64,000 bases of DNA from Parvularcula sp. (GCA_002704915.1 PAIP01000034.1:417936-481935); one strand, 5' to 3'; positions 35,708 through 44,966 are shown, counted from the stretch's first letter. Numbers and translations: made by a program. The notes: generated by a model from the letters alone, not told the origin.

Positions 35708-36667
35708 ATGGAATATCTGGGGCACGACCGTAGGGAAGGGCTGGGACGCAAGGCGCATTCCCGCTTCGTCCTGATTTTGCTCATTCTCGTCTCGGTGTTG
35801 TTATTGCTGTCGAGTCTTTACTCGGCGCAGGCCTCGGTTTTCAAAAAAGCGCGCGAAGGCGTGATGGATGCGGCCTCGCCCGTGCTCACGCTCTTTTCCG
35901 GTCCCATTTCCTATGTGAACGGCGTCTTCGGATCGGTCGGCGACTATTTCAATGTGATGGAGCAGAACAAGGCGCTGCGTGAGGAAAACGCGGAGCTTCG
36001 CCAGTGGATGAACGAAGCGCTTGAGCTGCGCGAGACGATAGCGACTTATGAAGCCCTTGAAGGTTATATGGCGCCGCCCGAGGCGCAGCCCATCAGCGCT
36101 TTCGTGATCGGCGAATCCAATGACGCCTTTGCGCGCTCGATGATCGTCAATGCCGGGCGAACCAACAATGTGGAGGTCGGACACGCCGTCGTCGATGAGA
36201 ACGGCCTCGTCGGCCGGATTGTTGAGGCGGGCGGCGACGCCTCGCGCGTCCTCCTTCTGACGGACATTCAAAGCCGCATTCCTGTCTATATCGAGGGCGC
36301 GGATGTGGAGGGCATTCTCGTCGGCAACACCCGCGCCCGCCCGGTCATCAGTGTTACGGCGCGGGCCGATGAGGTGGATGTTGAAACGGGCGAGCGAGTG
36401 CTGACCTCCGGCGCGGGCGGGGCCTTGCCGCGCGGGCTTCCCGTCGGCGTGGTGACGGGGCAAAATCGCAGCGAAATCACCGTCGACCTTTACGCCAATT
36501 ACGCCCGCACGCGCATGGTGCGGGTCATCAATTACGAATTCCCCGCCGTCGATCCGGTCGCTGACGAGGCTGCAGACGACGCTGCAGATGACGCCGGCGA
36601 TGGGGCTGAAGATGCGGCCGGCGGCGCTTCTGTTGAAGCTGGCGGGCAAACGCCGGCGGAGGGCTAG
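35708..36667 (+). CDS. mreC: Rod shape-determining protein MreC
   Basis: The protein has 319 residues. A short basic cytoplasmic tail and one membrane helix (LILLILVSVLLLLSSLYS) are followed by a coiled coil (about 82-118, EQNKALREENAELRQWMNEALELRE) and the MreC beta domain (VVDENGLVGRIVEAGGDASRVLLLTD, LPRGLPVGVVTG). The end is an unusual low-complexity tail rich in Asp, Ala and Glu (about 283-319). It links MreB to the periplasmic elongation machinery. It starts 60 bp after mreB. Confidence 0.96.
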   Translation: MEYLGHDRREGLGRKAHSRFVLILLILVSVLLLLSSLYSAQASVFKKAREGVMDAASPVLTLFSGPISYVNGVFGSVGDYFNVMEQNKALREENAELRQWMNEALELRETIATYEALEGYMAPPEAQPISAFVIGESNDAFARSMIVNAGRTNNVEVGHAVVDENGLVGRIVEAGGDASRVLLLTDIQSRIPVYIEGADVEGILVGNTRARPVISVTARADEVDVETGERVLTSGAGGALPRGLPVGVVTGQNRSEITVDLYANYARTRMVRVINYEFPAVDPVADEAADDAADDAGDGAEDAAGGASVEAGGQTPAEG

Positions 36668-36671
36668 GCCC

Positions 36672-37184
36672 ATGGGCTATCGCGCCGAAAATCTTTTCCG
36701 GCTCATGAAGGCTGCGGCGCCGACCTTTCTCGGCCTCTTGGGCGTGCTCGTGCTTGCAGCGCCCATCCGCCTGTTCGAAGGCTTTGCACCGACGCCCATT
36801 ATTCCGCTGGTCATCGTTTTTTTCTGGTCGGTTTACGGGCCGGATTACCTGCCCCCCTTGAGCGTCTTTTTCATCGGTCTTTTACAGGATTTGTTAACCG
36901 GCGGGCCCCTGGGGCTTTGGCCGGCGGTTTACCTTGTCACGCAATTCATCGTGATGTCCCAGCGCGCCTATTTCCTCGGACGCGAACAAAAGGTCGTCTG
37001 GATCGGTTTCGCCTTTGCAGCGCTGGGCGCAGGCCTTATCTTATGGCTTGTTATGAGTTTGATGTCCGGCGTGTTGTTGCCTTTGCGTTTCCTGTTGCTG
37101 CAGCTTGCGGCCACGATCGCCATCTATCCGCTATTCGGCGCTGCTTTCGGCGAACTGCACCGCCGCGTTCTGGTGGAGGTGTAG
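36672..37184 (+). CDS. mreD: Rod shape-determining protein MreD
   Basis: The protein has 170 residues from ATG 36672, which begins 4 bp after the mreC stop; the longer ORF overlaps mreC and is not supported. Five or six hydrophobic segments span the protein, including VFFWSVYGPDYLPPLSVFFIGLLQDLLTGGPLGLWP, which carries the GLxxDxxxxxPLG motif of MreD. It is the membrane partner of MreC. Confidence 0.93.
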   Translation: MGYRAENLFRLMKAAAPTFLGLLGVLVLAAPIRLFEGFAPTPIIPLVIVFFWSVYGPDYLPPLSVFFIGLLQDLLTGGPLGLWPAVYLVTQFIVMSQRAYFLGREQKVVWIGFAFAALGAGLILWLVMSLMSGVLLPLRFLLLQLAATIAIYPLFGAAFGELHRRVLVEV

Positions 37185-37187
37185 AAA

Positions 37188-39131
37188 ATGGCTGGCGTCA
37201 ACACCCATGATCCCGAACGTCAGGAAATGGTCTCCCGCCGCACCATGTTGTTCGGCGGCGGGGTCACGCTGCTATTCGGCGGGATCGCCACAAGGCTCTA
37301 TCAGCTTCAAATCGCCAATCATCAGAAATATCTCGATCTCGCGCAGGAAAATCAGTTCAATCGCAGGGTGCTGACGCCCTTGCGCGGCGAGATCGTCGAT
37401 CGTTTCGGCGACCCGCTCGCCTCGAACCGCAAAAATTTCCGCGTTCTCCTCGTGCCCGAGCAGGCCCGTGACGTGGACGCCATTCTCGACAAGATCAACA
37501 AGATCACGCCCGTCAGTGAAGAAAAACGCGCGCGCATCATGCGGGAAATCCGCCGCCGCGGCGCCTTCACGCCGGTGCAGATCGCCGACAATCTCTCCTG
37601 GGAGAATTTCTCGAAACTGAATTTCGAATTGCCGCATCTGTCGGGCGTGCTTCCCGATGTCGGCGAGACGCGGGACTATCCTTACGGCGCCGATGCGGCC
37701 TTCGTGATCGGCTATGTGGGCGCGGTCACCGAACGCGACCTGGCTTCGGAAGAAAGCGATGAAGAGCGCGTGTTGTTGCGCCAGCCTGGTTTCAAGGTTG
37801 GCCGGGAAGGGCTCGAGCGCACCTATGAAGAGGAGCTGCGCGGCGAAGCCGGCGCAATGAACGTCAAGATCAACGCCCATGGCCGCGTGATCGAGGAACT
37901 GGCCAATAGCGCCGTGCCGCCGGTGCAAGGAAAAACGCTGACGCTGACCATCGATTCCGAGTTGCAGGCGCAGGCCATGGAGATTCTGTCGAAGCCTGGC
38001 GAGCGCATGCCGGACGAGCCGCAAAGCGCGGCCGCGGTCGTGATGGATGTGGTGACCGGCGACATTCTCGTTCTCGCCTCGACGCCGGCGTTCAATCCGA
38101 ATGATTTCAATGTAGGCATCGACCCCGATCTCTGGAAAGAGCTTAATCAGAGTCCTTACAAACCGCTCTTGAACAAGCCCCTGTCAGGCGTTTATCCGCC
38201 AGGCTCCACTTTCAAGCTGATCTCGGCGATTGCCGCCCAGCGGGCCGGCGTCAAACCGAACCACAGCGTCTATTGCAGCGGCCGCGTCTGGTACGGAAAC
38301 CGCTATTTCCACTGCTGGAAGCGGGGCGGCCACGGCAACGTCAATATGAAAGACGCGTTGAAGCATTCCTGCGACACGTTCTTTTACGACGTCGCAAAAA
38401 CGCTCGAGATCGATCTCCTTGCGGAAACGGCGCGCAAATTCGGTCTCGGCCAGACCTATGAGCTCGGCATTCCGGGCCAGCAGCGCGGCGTCATTCCGGA
38501 TCGTGACTGGAAACGCGAATATTTCGCCGGCAACCCGGCCCAGCAGCCCTGGTTTCAGGGCGAGACGCTCTCCTGCATCATCGGTCAGGGCTATGTGACG
38601 TCGACGCCGCTGCAGCTTGCGGTCATGTCTGCGCGTGTTGCGACGGGAAGGGCCGTTCGACCGCGCCTAGTGCGCGCCGTGGGCGATCTAATCTTGCCGG
38701 CGCCCGAGGCGCCGCTCGTCGATGTCGATCAGGATTATCTCGCCGTGGTGCGCGCCGGCATGAATGCGGTCACCAATGAATATGGAACGGCCGCGCGCTC
38801 GCGCATCGACGATCCCGACTGGCAACTCGCCGGCAAGACCGGCACCAGCCAGGTTTACGCCATTACCGCGGAAGACCGCGCACGCGGCCTCGCCGAACCG
38901 GAAGACCTGCCCTGGGCGCGGCGCGATCACGCCCTCTTCGTATGCTACATGCCGTATGAAAATCCGCGTTACGCCTGTTCTGTGGTTGTCGAGCACGGCA
39001 TTGGCGGCTCGCGCGCCGCAGGGCCGAAAGCGCGCGACATCATGAAGGCTGTCGCGGAAAAAGATCCTGCATCCCGCGCGCCGCTCGATCCGCGCACGCT
39101 CGCCCGCGCAGCCGGCGTCAGGGAGAGTTAG
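37188..39131 (+). CDS. mrdA: Penicillin-binding protein 2 (elongasome transpeptidase)
   Basis: The protein has 647 residues. A cytoplasmic tail and one membrane helix (TMLFGGGVTLLFGGIATRLYQ) are followed by the non-catalytic pedestal (RVLTPLRGEIVDRFGDPLASN, then GREGLERTYEEELRGEAG). The transpeptidase domain follows with PPGSTFKLISAIAA (catalytic Ser), KHSCDTFFYDV (SxN-type motif as SCD) and AGKTGTSQ. It crosslinks peptidoglycan with RodA during elongation and is a beta-lactam target. It starts 3 bp after mreD. Confidence 0.97.
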   Translation: MAGVNTHDPERQEMVSRRTMLFGGGVTLLFGGIATRLYQLQIANHQKYLDLAQENQFNRRVLTPLRGEIVDRFGDPLASNRKNFRVLLVPEQARDVDAILDKINKITPVSEEKRARIMREIRRRGAFTPVQIADNLSWENFSKLNFELPHLSGVLPDVGETRDYPYGADAAFVIGYVGAVTERDLASEESDEERVLLRQPGFKVGREGLERTYEEELRGEAGAMNVKINAHGRVIEELANSAVPPVQGKTLTLTIDSELQAQAMEILSKPGERMPDEPQSAAAVVMDVVTGDILVLASTPAFNPNDFNVGIDPDLWKELNQSPYKPLLNKPLSGVYPPGSTFKLISAIAAQRAGVKPNHSVYCSGRVWYGNRYFHCWKRGGHGNVNMKDALKHSCDTFFYDVAKTLEIDLLAETARKFGLGQTYELGIPGQQRGVIPDRDWKREYFAGNPAQQPWFQGETLSCIIGQGYVTSTPLQLAVMSARVATGRAVRPRLVRAVGDLILPAPEAPLVDVDQDYLAVVRAGMNAVTNEYGTAARSRIDDPDWQLAGKTGTSQVYAITAEDRARGLAEPEDLPWARRDHALFVCYMPYENPRYACSVVVEHGIGGSRAAGPKARDIMKAVAEKDPASRAPLDPRTLARAAGVRES

Positions 39132-39137
39132 GCCCCC

Positions 39138-40286
39138 ATGTCCTCCATCATCCTTCCCGGCCGGCGTCGCGGATTTCGCGACAAGTTCTCCCGCCTTCAC
39201 TGGCCGCTGATCATACTGCTCACCATGATCGCAGGCGCGGGCGTCATCACGCTTTACTCCGTCGCGGAAGGCAACTGGCAGCCCTGGGCCATGAAGCACG
39301 GGCTGCGTTATCTGGCCGCCCTGGGCATTCTGATCGGCGTCGCGATGGTTCCGATCCGTTACTGGATGGCGCTCGCCTATCCCACCTATTTTGCGGCGCT
39401 GATTGCGCTGGCGCTTGTGCCGTTCATCGGCGAAGTGAATATGGGCGCGCGGCGCTGGATCGAATTCGGCGGTTTGCAGTTCCAGCCCTCCGAAGCCATG
39501 AAGATCGGCCTCGTCCTGGGGCTCGCGCGCTATTATCAGGGGCTGCGCGCCGAGCAGGTGTCGCATCTTCTCTATCTTATTCCCCCTGCCTTGATGGTCG
39601 GGGCGCCCGTGGGACTGATTTTCATTCAGCCCGATCTCGGCACGGCGCTTCTGCTTGCAGCGACGGGCGCCATTATGATCTTTGTGGCGGGTCTTTCCTG
39701 GCGCATCGGCTTTCTCGGCATAGTCGGAGCCATCGCCGGGGGCTACGCTGCCTACCGGTTCGATGTCTTGAAAGAATATCAGCTTAGACGGATCACCACC
39801 TTTCTCGATCCCGAACGCGATCCCTTGGGTCAGGGCTATCACCTGTTGCAGTCGAAAACCGGGATCGGCTCCGGCGGTTTGACCGGCAAAGGTTTTATGG
39901 AAGGCACGCAGGCGCAGCTAAAATTTCTGCCGGAAATGCAGACCGACTTCATCTTCACAGTTTTCGGCGAAGAGTTCGGCTTTGTGGGCGCTGTAGGCCT
40001 CTTGTTGCTTTATCTCGCTGTCATTTTCGCGGGTCTGTCCATCGCCATGCAGTCGAAGCTGCATTTTGCGCGCATGATGACGATCGGCGTCGTGGCGACC
40101 TTCACGCTGTATGTGCTCATCAATACGGGCATGGTCATGGGACTGGCGCCCGTGGTTGGCGTGCCCTTGCCGCTCGTCTCCTATGGCGGCACGGTGATGC
40201 TGACGATTATGGCCGGCTTCGGTCTGGTCATGAGCGCCTATGTCCATCGCGATCAGGACATGTATCGCTCAGGCGATTCTCTATAA
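39138..40286 (+). CDS. rodA: Peptidoglycan glycosyltransferase RodA
   Basis: The 382-residue SEDS-family membrane protein has about ten membrane segments. Signatures are IQPDLGTALLLAATGAIM, LPEMQTDFIFTVFGEEFGFVGAVGLLLLY and VGVPLPLVSYGGTVMLTIMAGFGLVMS. RodA polymerises lipid II and partners with the PBP2 encoded immediately upstream (6 bp gap). It closes the mreBCD-mrdA-rodA operon and ends 2 bp from the convergent HPt gene. Confidence 0.97.
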   Translation: MSSIILPGRRRGFRDKFSRLHWPLIILLTMIAGAGVITLYSVAEGNWQPWAMKHGLRYLAALGILIGVAMVPIRYWMALAYPTYFAALIALALVPFIGEVNMGARRWIEFGGLQFQPSEAMKIGLVLGLARYYQGLRAEQVSHLLYLIPPALMVGAPVGLIFIQPDLGTALLLAATGAIMIFVAGLSWRIGFLGIVGAIAGGYAAYRFDVLKEYQLRRITTFLDPERDPLGQGYHLLQSKTGIGSGGLTGKGFMEGTQAQLKFLPEMQTDFIFTVFGEEFGFVGAVGLLLLYLAVIFAGLSIAMQSKLHFARMMTIGVVATFTLYVLINTGMVMGLAPVVGVPLPLVSYGGTVMLTIMAGFGLVMSAYVHRDQDMYRSGDSL

Positions 40287-40288
40287 GA

Positions 40289-40657
40289 TCAATATTGCGC
40301 AAGATGCGCTTCGAAATGCACGCAGAAAAGGTCGAAACACGTTTGGGCCTCGGTGAGCATTTCAGCGGCTGCCGCGGCGTCGCCGGCCCGGCAGGCCTGT
40401 TCGATGGCGGCGGCTGTTTCGGCCAGCATCTGGGCGCCGACATTGGCGGCGGATCCCTTCACCGCATGGGCGGTTCTATAGGCGTCTTCGAGGGCGCCGC
40501 CGCGCACCCCATCAGTGAGCATTGTCAAAAGGTCGGTCGTAGAACGCTGAAACGCTTCCAGAATCGCCCGCGTGCCATCGACGCCGGCAGCCGAAATCAG
40601 GCTGTCGATCTGCTCCATTTCGATGGTCGCTGTGCTGTTCGCCTGCGCTTCTGTCAC
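40289..40657 (-). CDS. Stand-alone HPt phosphotransfer protein
   Basis: The 122-residue HPt domain has the phospho-accepting His in YRTAHAVKGSAANVGAQML at about residue 64 and surrounding helices of the four-helix bundle (EQIDSLISAAGVDGTRAILE before, AAAIEQACRAGDAAAAAEML after). It would shuttle phosphate between a hybrid kinase and a response regulator, but no partner gene is adjacent; chvIG, 5 kb away, is an ordinary two-component pair. It is monocistronic and convergent with rodA. Confidence 0.85.
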   Translation of the reverse strand: MTEAQANSTATIEMEQIDSLISAAGVDGTRAILEAFQRSTTDLLTMLTDGVRGGALEDAYRTAHAVKGSAANVGAQMLAETAAAIEQACRAGDAAAAAEMLTEAQTCFDLFCVHFEAHLAQY

Positions 40658-40837
40658 CCTCTTTGTCCCCGTTCTCCGCGTATCAGCGCTTATTTTGCGC
40701 CTTTTTCGGTCTCTTGCCCGAGACCTGCCACCCTTTTACGAGTGGGCAATTGAGCAATATTTGCTAACAAACGTAAAAATTTGTCTAAAATCGCGGAATA
40801 CGCCACTTTGGCGTCCAAGATTTAAGGGGAACTCTCT

Positions 40838-42385
40838 ATGCAAGGTACAGCGGGCGAAGGCGCCCATTGGTCCTCACGGGCCGCCTTTATTATGGCCGCC
40901 ATCGGCTCCTCAGTGGGGCTCGGCAATCTCTGGCGCTTTCCTTATGTGGCGGGCGAAAACGGGGGCGGAGCGTTTGTCCTGTTTTACGTCATCTGCGTCG
41001 CGGTGATCGGCGTTCCGGTGCTGGTCGCCGAGCTGTTTATCGGCCGGCGGGGCGGCATGTCGGCGGTGGGCAGCGTCGTCAAGATCGCAAAAGCCGAAGG
41101 GCGCTCGCCGCTCTGGTCCTTACAGTCCTGGATCGGCATGCTGGGCGCTTTCATCATCTTAACCTTTTATTCCGTCATTGCCGGCTGGGTGCTCGCCTAT
41201 GTGGTCATGATCGGCGGCGGCCTTATCACGTCCATCGGGGCGAACGGGCTGGCCGGGATCGCGGCGCCGGCTTTTGAAAGCCTGACCGAAGAGCAGGTGA
41301 GCGCCAAGCTCGGAGAACTCCTGAACGATCCGACGCGGATGATCATCTTTCACGGGATCTTCATGGCGATCACCGTCATGATCGTCATGCGCGGGATCAA
41401 GGGCGGCATCGAGGCGGCCGTGACCTATCTCATGCCCACCTTTTTCATTCTTCTGATCGTCCTGTTCTTCTATGCGCTCGCCACCGGCGACCGGGGGCAG
41501 GGGCTCGACTTCCTGCTCGGCGTGCGCCTCAGCGACACCGTGCTTGAAGACGGAACCATACGTCGCGGCCTCCTTCATGGTATTCAGGACGGCTCGGTGA
41601 TTTCCGCCGCGTTGGGGCAGGCCTTTTTCTCCATTGGCCTTGGCTCTGCGTTGATGGCGACATACGGCGCCTATATGCGCGAGGATCAGGACCTGCCGCG
41701 GTCGTCCCGCCTCATCGCGATTGCCGATACGGGCGTTGGCATCGTCGCCGGTCTTGCGATTTTTCCGATTGTCTTCGCCATGGGCCTCGCCGCCGGCTCC
41801 GGTCCGACGCTGATGTTCCAGACCCTGCCGCTGGCCTTTCACGGCATGCCGGTGGGCGGGCTCTTCGGCCTGGCTTTCTTTGTGCTGGCTTTCTTCGCGG
41901 CGATCACGTCTTCGATTGCGCTTCTCGAAACCTCCACGAAATGGGTCGATGAACAAACAAAGAGCGATCGGCGGATTCTGTCGGCGGGCGGCATCGGTTT
42001 GACCGCTTTCCTGATCGGCGTCGCGAATGCGTTGAGTCAGGTGCCCGCTACGGGCCCCAATGGCGAAGACCAGTCGACATTTTGGAACACATGGCATCCT
42101 TTCGGCGATGTGACGCTGTTCCGTGACATGGAGCTGTTGAGTTTCCTCAGCGCGACAACGGACATCATCCTGCCCGTCGCCGGCTTCATTACGGCGGTCT
42201 TTGCAGGCTGGATCGTCTCCAGTTCTACAGCGCGCGAAGCCATAGGTTTCAAATCGGAAATCTGGTTCAAACGCTGGCGTTTTCTGATCCGCTGGGTGTG
42301 CCCGGTCGGCATTTTCGTCGTGATTTTCTATTCCGTCTTGTGGTTGCCTTACCTCGCGCCGATGGTTGGCGTTGGAACGGACTAA
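40838..42385 (+). CDS. Sodium-dependent transporter of the neurotransmitter:sodium symporter family
   Basis: The 515-residue protein has about twelve membrane segments. The first, MAAIGSSVGLGNLWRFPYVA with GENGGGAFVLFY, is the LeuT-type substrate and sodium site. FSIGLGSALMATYGAYM and LPLAFHGMPVGGLFGLAFFVLAFFAAITSSIALLE are further family signatures. Bacterial members take up amino acids or related amines with Na+, but the substrate cannot be read. It stands alone, preceded by an A/T-rich leader with an aagggga site and followed by a strong terminator. Confidence 0.92.
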   Translation: MQGTAGEGAHWSSRAAFIMAAIGSSVGLGNLWRFPYVAGENGGGAFVLFYVICVAVIGVPVLVAELFIGRRGGMSAVGSVVKIAKAEGRSPLWSLQSWIGMLGAFIILTFYSVIAGWVLAYVVMIGGGLITSIGANGLAGIAAPAFESLTEEQVSAKLGELLNDPTRMIIFHGIFMAITVMIVMRGIKGGIEAAVTYLMPTFFILLIVLFFYALATGDRGQGLDFLLGVRLSDTVLEDGTIRRGLLHGIQDGSVISAALGQAFFSIGLGSALMATYGAYMREDQDLPRSSRLIAIADTGVGIVAGLAIFPIVFAMGLAAGSGPTLMFQTLPLAFHGMPVGGLFGLAFFVLAFFAAITSSIALLETSTKWVDEQTKSDRRILSAGGIGLTAFLIGVANALSQVPATGPNGEDQSTFWNTWHPFGDVTLFRDMELLSFLSATTDIILPVAGFITAVFAGWIVSSSTAREAIGFKSEIWFKRWRFLIRWVCPVGIFVVIFYSVLWLPYLAPMVGVGTD

Positions 42386-42406
42386 ACGAGAGATAATGGA
42401 TTGTGG

Positions 42407-42436
42407 AAAGGCCCGGCTGCAACAGCCGGGCCTTTT
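42407..42436 (+). terminator. Intrinsic terminator of the sodium symporter gene
   Basis: aaggcccggctg and cagccgggcctt form a 12-bp stem with a 3-4-nt loop, followed by a TTTTT run. It starts about 22 bp after the stop codon and is a textbook Rho-independent terminator. Confidence 0.9.
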
Positions 42437-42580
42437 TAGTCTGTGTAAAGATTAATTCTGACTGGCGCGCAATTCAGGCCGTGTTGATCGTCACACAAAA
42501 AAATCGCCCCGCGTTAACCTTTCACCCCTTGCCATCGGGCTCGGCGCAGCGCATCCTGTTTTCAGGTTTCAATCAACGAG

Positions 42581-42592
42581 AGGAGGTGATCC
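42581..42592 (+). promoter_or_regulatory. Extended Shine-Dalgarno sequence, perfect 12-nt match to the 16S 3' end
   Basis: aggaggtgatcc is the exact complement of ggaucaccuccu, the universal 3' end of bacterial 16S rRNA. It ends one base before the ATG at 42594, and its GGAGG core is spaced normally (7 nt). Ordinary genes in this window pair with 4-7 bases only. Confidence 0.75.
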
Positions 42593-42593
42593 G

Positions 42594-42671
42594 ATGTCTA
42601 GTGATTTCTTAAAGCCTGTGAGGTCTTTGCGGAAAGAACACGCTTCGGAGCAGCCTTCGGGCGCTGTTTGA
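42594..42671 (+). CDS. 25-codon small ORF with extreme ribosome-binding site
   Basis: ATG to TGA encodes 25 residues, MSSDFLKPVRSLRKEHASEQ followed by PSGAV. The peptide is soluble and basic in the middle, has no signal or membrane segment, and resembles no family I know. The ORF is too short for the ORF track. Evidence for translation is the 12-nt perfect Shine-Dalgarno match right upstream and a terminator hairpin 72 bp after the stop, which delimit a compact transcript of about 200 nt. It could be a small protein, a leader peptide, or a regulatory RNA whose ribosome-binding site is the active part. Confidence 0.5.
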   Translation: MSSDFLKPVRSLRKEHASEQPSGAV

Positions 42672-42742
42672 CCGCCGGATTTGACGAGATCTTGAGGCCT
42701 CTGGGCTGAGGAAATCGCGGGAGCCCCGCAAACGGGTTCTTC

Positions 42743-42775
42743 AAGGGCCGCCTTTCAAAAGGGCGGCCCTTTCCT
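42743..42775 (+). terminator. Intrinsic terminator after the 25-codon ORF
   Basis: aagggccgcc (42743-42752) pairs with ggcggccctt (42762-42771) around a tttcaaaag loop, followed by tcctttt. It lies 8 bp beyond the end of the convergent TonB receptor gene and may serve both strands. Confidence 0.75.
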
Positions 42776-42783
42776 TTTCAGGC

Positions 42784-44883
42784 TTAGAGCCTTGCGGTGA
42801 TCGTGAACCGTGCGTTGATGGGCGCGCCCGTCGAGATATTGTCGTTGCTGTGGGCGTCCGGGAAGTAATCTTCGTTGAGAAGGTTTTCCAGATTGACCTG
42901 CAGGCGCAGGCGATCGCTCAGGTCGTAATAAAGCGCGGCGTCGACGCGCACGAAGCTCGGGATCTCGACGGCGTTGTCCTCTCGGACGAAGAAGCTGTCC
43001 TGATAGGTGACGCCGGCGCCGAGGCCCAGCTTTTCCGTAATGCTGAACCTGTTCCACATGGAAAACATGTGCTCTGGGGTCTGGCGTGTCTTGTTGCCGT
43101 CGGTCCCGCCGCCGCCGACTATCGCAACCTCGCCGTCGAGATAGCTGTAGCCGGCGGAAACGGACCACCTGTCGGCAAGTTCGCCCGTGAGGCCGATCTC
43201 CAGGCCTTTCGTTTCCGAGCCGTCGATGACGATAATCTGCGCCGGGTCTTCCGGATCGACAGAGGTGAAGCTCTCGCGGTCGAGTTCGAAGATGGCGGCG
43301 GTGAAACTCAAATCGGGATTGATGTCCCACTTGGCGCCGATTTCCTTGTTCTTGAAGAATTGCGGGCGCGTGCTCGCGCTGTCCAGATCCAGAGAAAGAA
43401 ACTGATCGCCGGAGCGCGGCAGGAATGTTTCGCTATAGCTTGCATAGAGTGAAATATTGCTCGCAGGTTTGATGATCGCGCCGAGCCTCGGCGTGATTTC
43501 CTCATCGGTCCGGCTGAACGCGCCAGCGCTCGCGAAGTCGTTTGCGTCGATCTCAAAGCGGTCATAACGGCCGCCAAGAATCAGAATGAAACGGTCGGTG
43601 ATATCGATCTGGTCCTGAAGATAGACCGAGGTGAAGGTGACATTGGAAGCGGTGTTGCGCGCCGGATCGGAAAACGCGAAAGCCGGGATGACCAGCGGAT
43701 CGGTAAAAGGAATAACAAGCTGATCATCGTCATTGACGGCGAAGACATTGTCGTTGCGCGCGTTGGTCGTATCCTGATCGCCATATTCGGCGCCGAAAAG
43801 CACCGTGTGCCCGAAGGGGCCCGTCTCGAATTCGCTTACAAGATTGGCCTGGATGATCAGGTTCTGGCGGTCGGTCACGTCCTGATATCCGTCAAGCGTG
43901 ACCATGGCGGCGGCGGCGTCGAAACCGGCCGCATAGAGGTTTTGATAGAGCTTATCGTAGTCGGCATATTGGGCGGTGATATTGCCCCGCAGGAATTCCG
44001 AGAAGGAATGGTCTATCCGGCCACGCACAATATGGGCCTCTAGGGTGGTGCGGTTTTCGTCGGGAGACCCGAAGAACGTACTGTCAAACCCTTCAAGGGG
44101 AATGTCGGGACCGTTTGCGACAGAGACGGACGGCACGCCGCGATCGACGACGCGATCGTCGTTCACATATTCATATGACAACAGAAGTTCCGTATCGGGC
44201 GTCGCCTGGAACGAAAATGTCGGGTTCACCGCGTAACGCTCGCCATCGAAGAAATCGCGATGGTTGTTCAGGCCTTCATAGAAAGCATTCAGCCGGAAGG
44301 CGGCATTCTCGCTCAACCCATAATTTATGTCGGCCGAGACGTTATAAGCGCCGAAGGTGTCGATGCTTGTTCTTAGTCCTGTAAAGGTCCCGTCATAGTC
44401 TGGCTTTTTTGTCACGCGGTTGATGACGCCGCCGCCGCCGCCACGCCCGAACAGGAGAGCGTTCGACCCGCGCAGGATCTCGATCTGTTCGAGATTGTAA
44501 AGCGGGCGGAAATATTGAACGTCATCGCGCAAGCCATCGATAAAGAAATCGGCGGTCGTCTCATTGCCGCGAATGATGATGGCGTCGCGGTGGCCTTCGC
44601 CCTGGCTGATGGACAGGCCCGGCGTGTACCGCAACACATCGCCGATGTTCGAAAATGACTGGTCCTCGATCTGATCTTCCGAAATGATCGACAGACTCTG
44701 GGGGACATCGATGATGGGCGTCGGCGCCTTGACCGCATTGAGCTTGTCGAGGGAAAGATACCGGCCTTCCACTATGACTTCGTCTACGGCCGCAAGCTGA
44801 ATCAGCGGCGCTTCCTCAGCGGCGGCGGTTGAGGCGGCGAGGGCCATGAGGGCGGCGGCGCCGTAAAGGCTGGATTTGATCAT
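42784..44883 (-). CDS. TonB-dependent siderophore receptor
   Basis: The protein has 699 residues from the ATG at 44883; the longer ORF runs through the regulatory region. A signal peptide (YGAAALMALAASTAAA) precedes the plug domain (about 45-160: IIDVPQSLSIISEDQIED, VLRYTPGLSISQGEG, IEILRGSNALLFGRGGGGGVIN). A 22-strand-type barrel follows and ends INARFTITARL. The FpvA/FhuE-like plug pattern and the Fur-type box upstream indicate uptake of a ferric siderophore across the outer membrane. The ligand is unknown, and no siderophore biosynthesis gene is nearby. Confidence 0.93.
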   Translation of the reverse strand: MIKSSLYGAAALMALAASTAAAEEAPLIQLAAVDEVIVEGRYLSLDKLNAVKAPTPIIDVPQSLSIISEDQIEDQSFSNIGDVLRYTPGLSISQGEGHRDAIIIRGNETTADFFIDGLRDDVQYFRPLYNLEQIEILRGSNALLFGRGGGGGVINRVTKKPDYDGTFTGLRTSIDTFGAYNVSADINYGLSENAAFRLNAFYEGLNNHRDFFDGERYAVNPTFSFQATPDTELLLSYEYVNDDRVVDRGVPSVSVANGPDIPLEGFDSTFFGSPDENRTTLEAHIVRGRIDHSFSEFLRGNITAQYADYDKLYQNLYAAGFDAAAAMVTLDGYQDVTDRQNLIIQANLVSEFETGPFGHTVLFGAEYGDQDTTNARNDNVFAVNDDDQLVIPFTDPLVIPAFAFSDPARNTASNVTFTSVYLQDQIDITDRFILILGGRYDRFEIDANDFASAGAFSRTDEEITPRLGAIIKPASNISLYASYSETFLPRSGDQFLSLDLDSASTRPQFFKNKEIGAKWDINPDLSFTAAIFELDRESFTSVDPEDPAQIIVIDGSETKGLEIGLTGELADRWSVSAGYSYLDGEVAIVGGGGTDGNKTRQTPEHMFSMWNRFSITEKLGLGAGVTYQDSFFVREDNAVEIPSFVRVDAALYYDLSDRLRLQVNLENLLNEDYFPDAHSNDNISTGAPINARFTITARL

Positions 44884-44951
44884 GGTCTTGATACTCTCTC
44901 GGGAGGAAAGGCGCAGAAATTGCGAGTAATTCGCATTTCCGCTAACTTTCT

Positions 44952-44966
44952 TGAGAATGATTGTCA
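44952..44966 (-). promoter_or_regulatory. Fur-type box upstream of the TonB receptor
   Basis: TGAGAATGATTGTCA fits the 7-1-7 inverted-repeat form (TGANAAT-N-ATTNTCA) of Fur boxes with one mismatch between half-sites. It lies about 70 bp upstream of the receptor start, as expected for iron repression. Confidence 0.65.

Noticed and set aside
41159-42097. 312-aa minus ORF over the sodium symporter
   Set aside because: It is a high-GC shadow frame with charged, repetitive composition and no start context.
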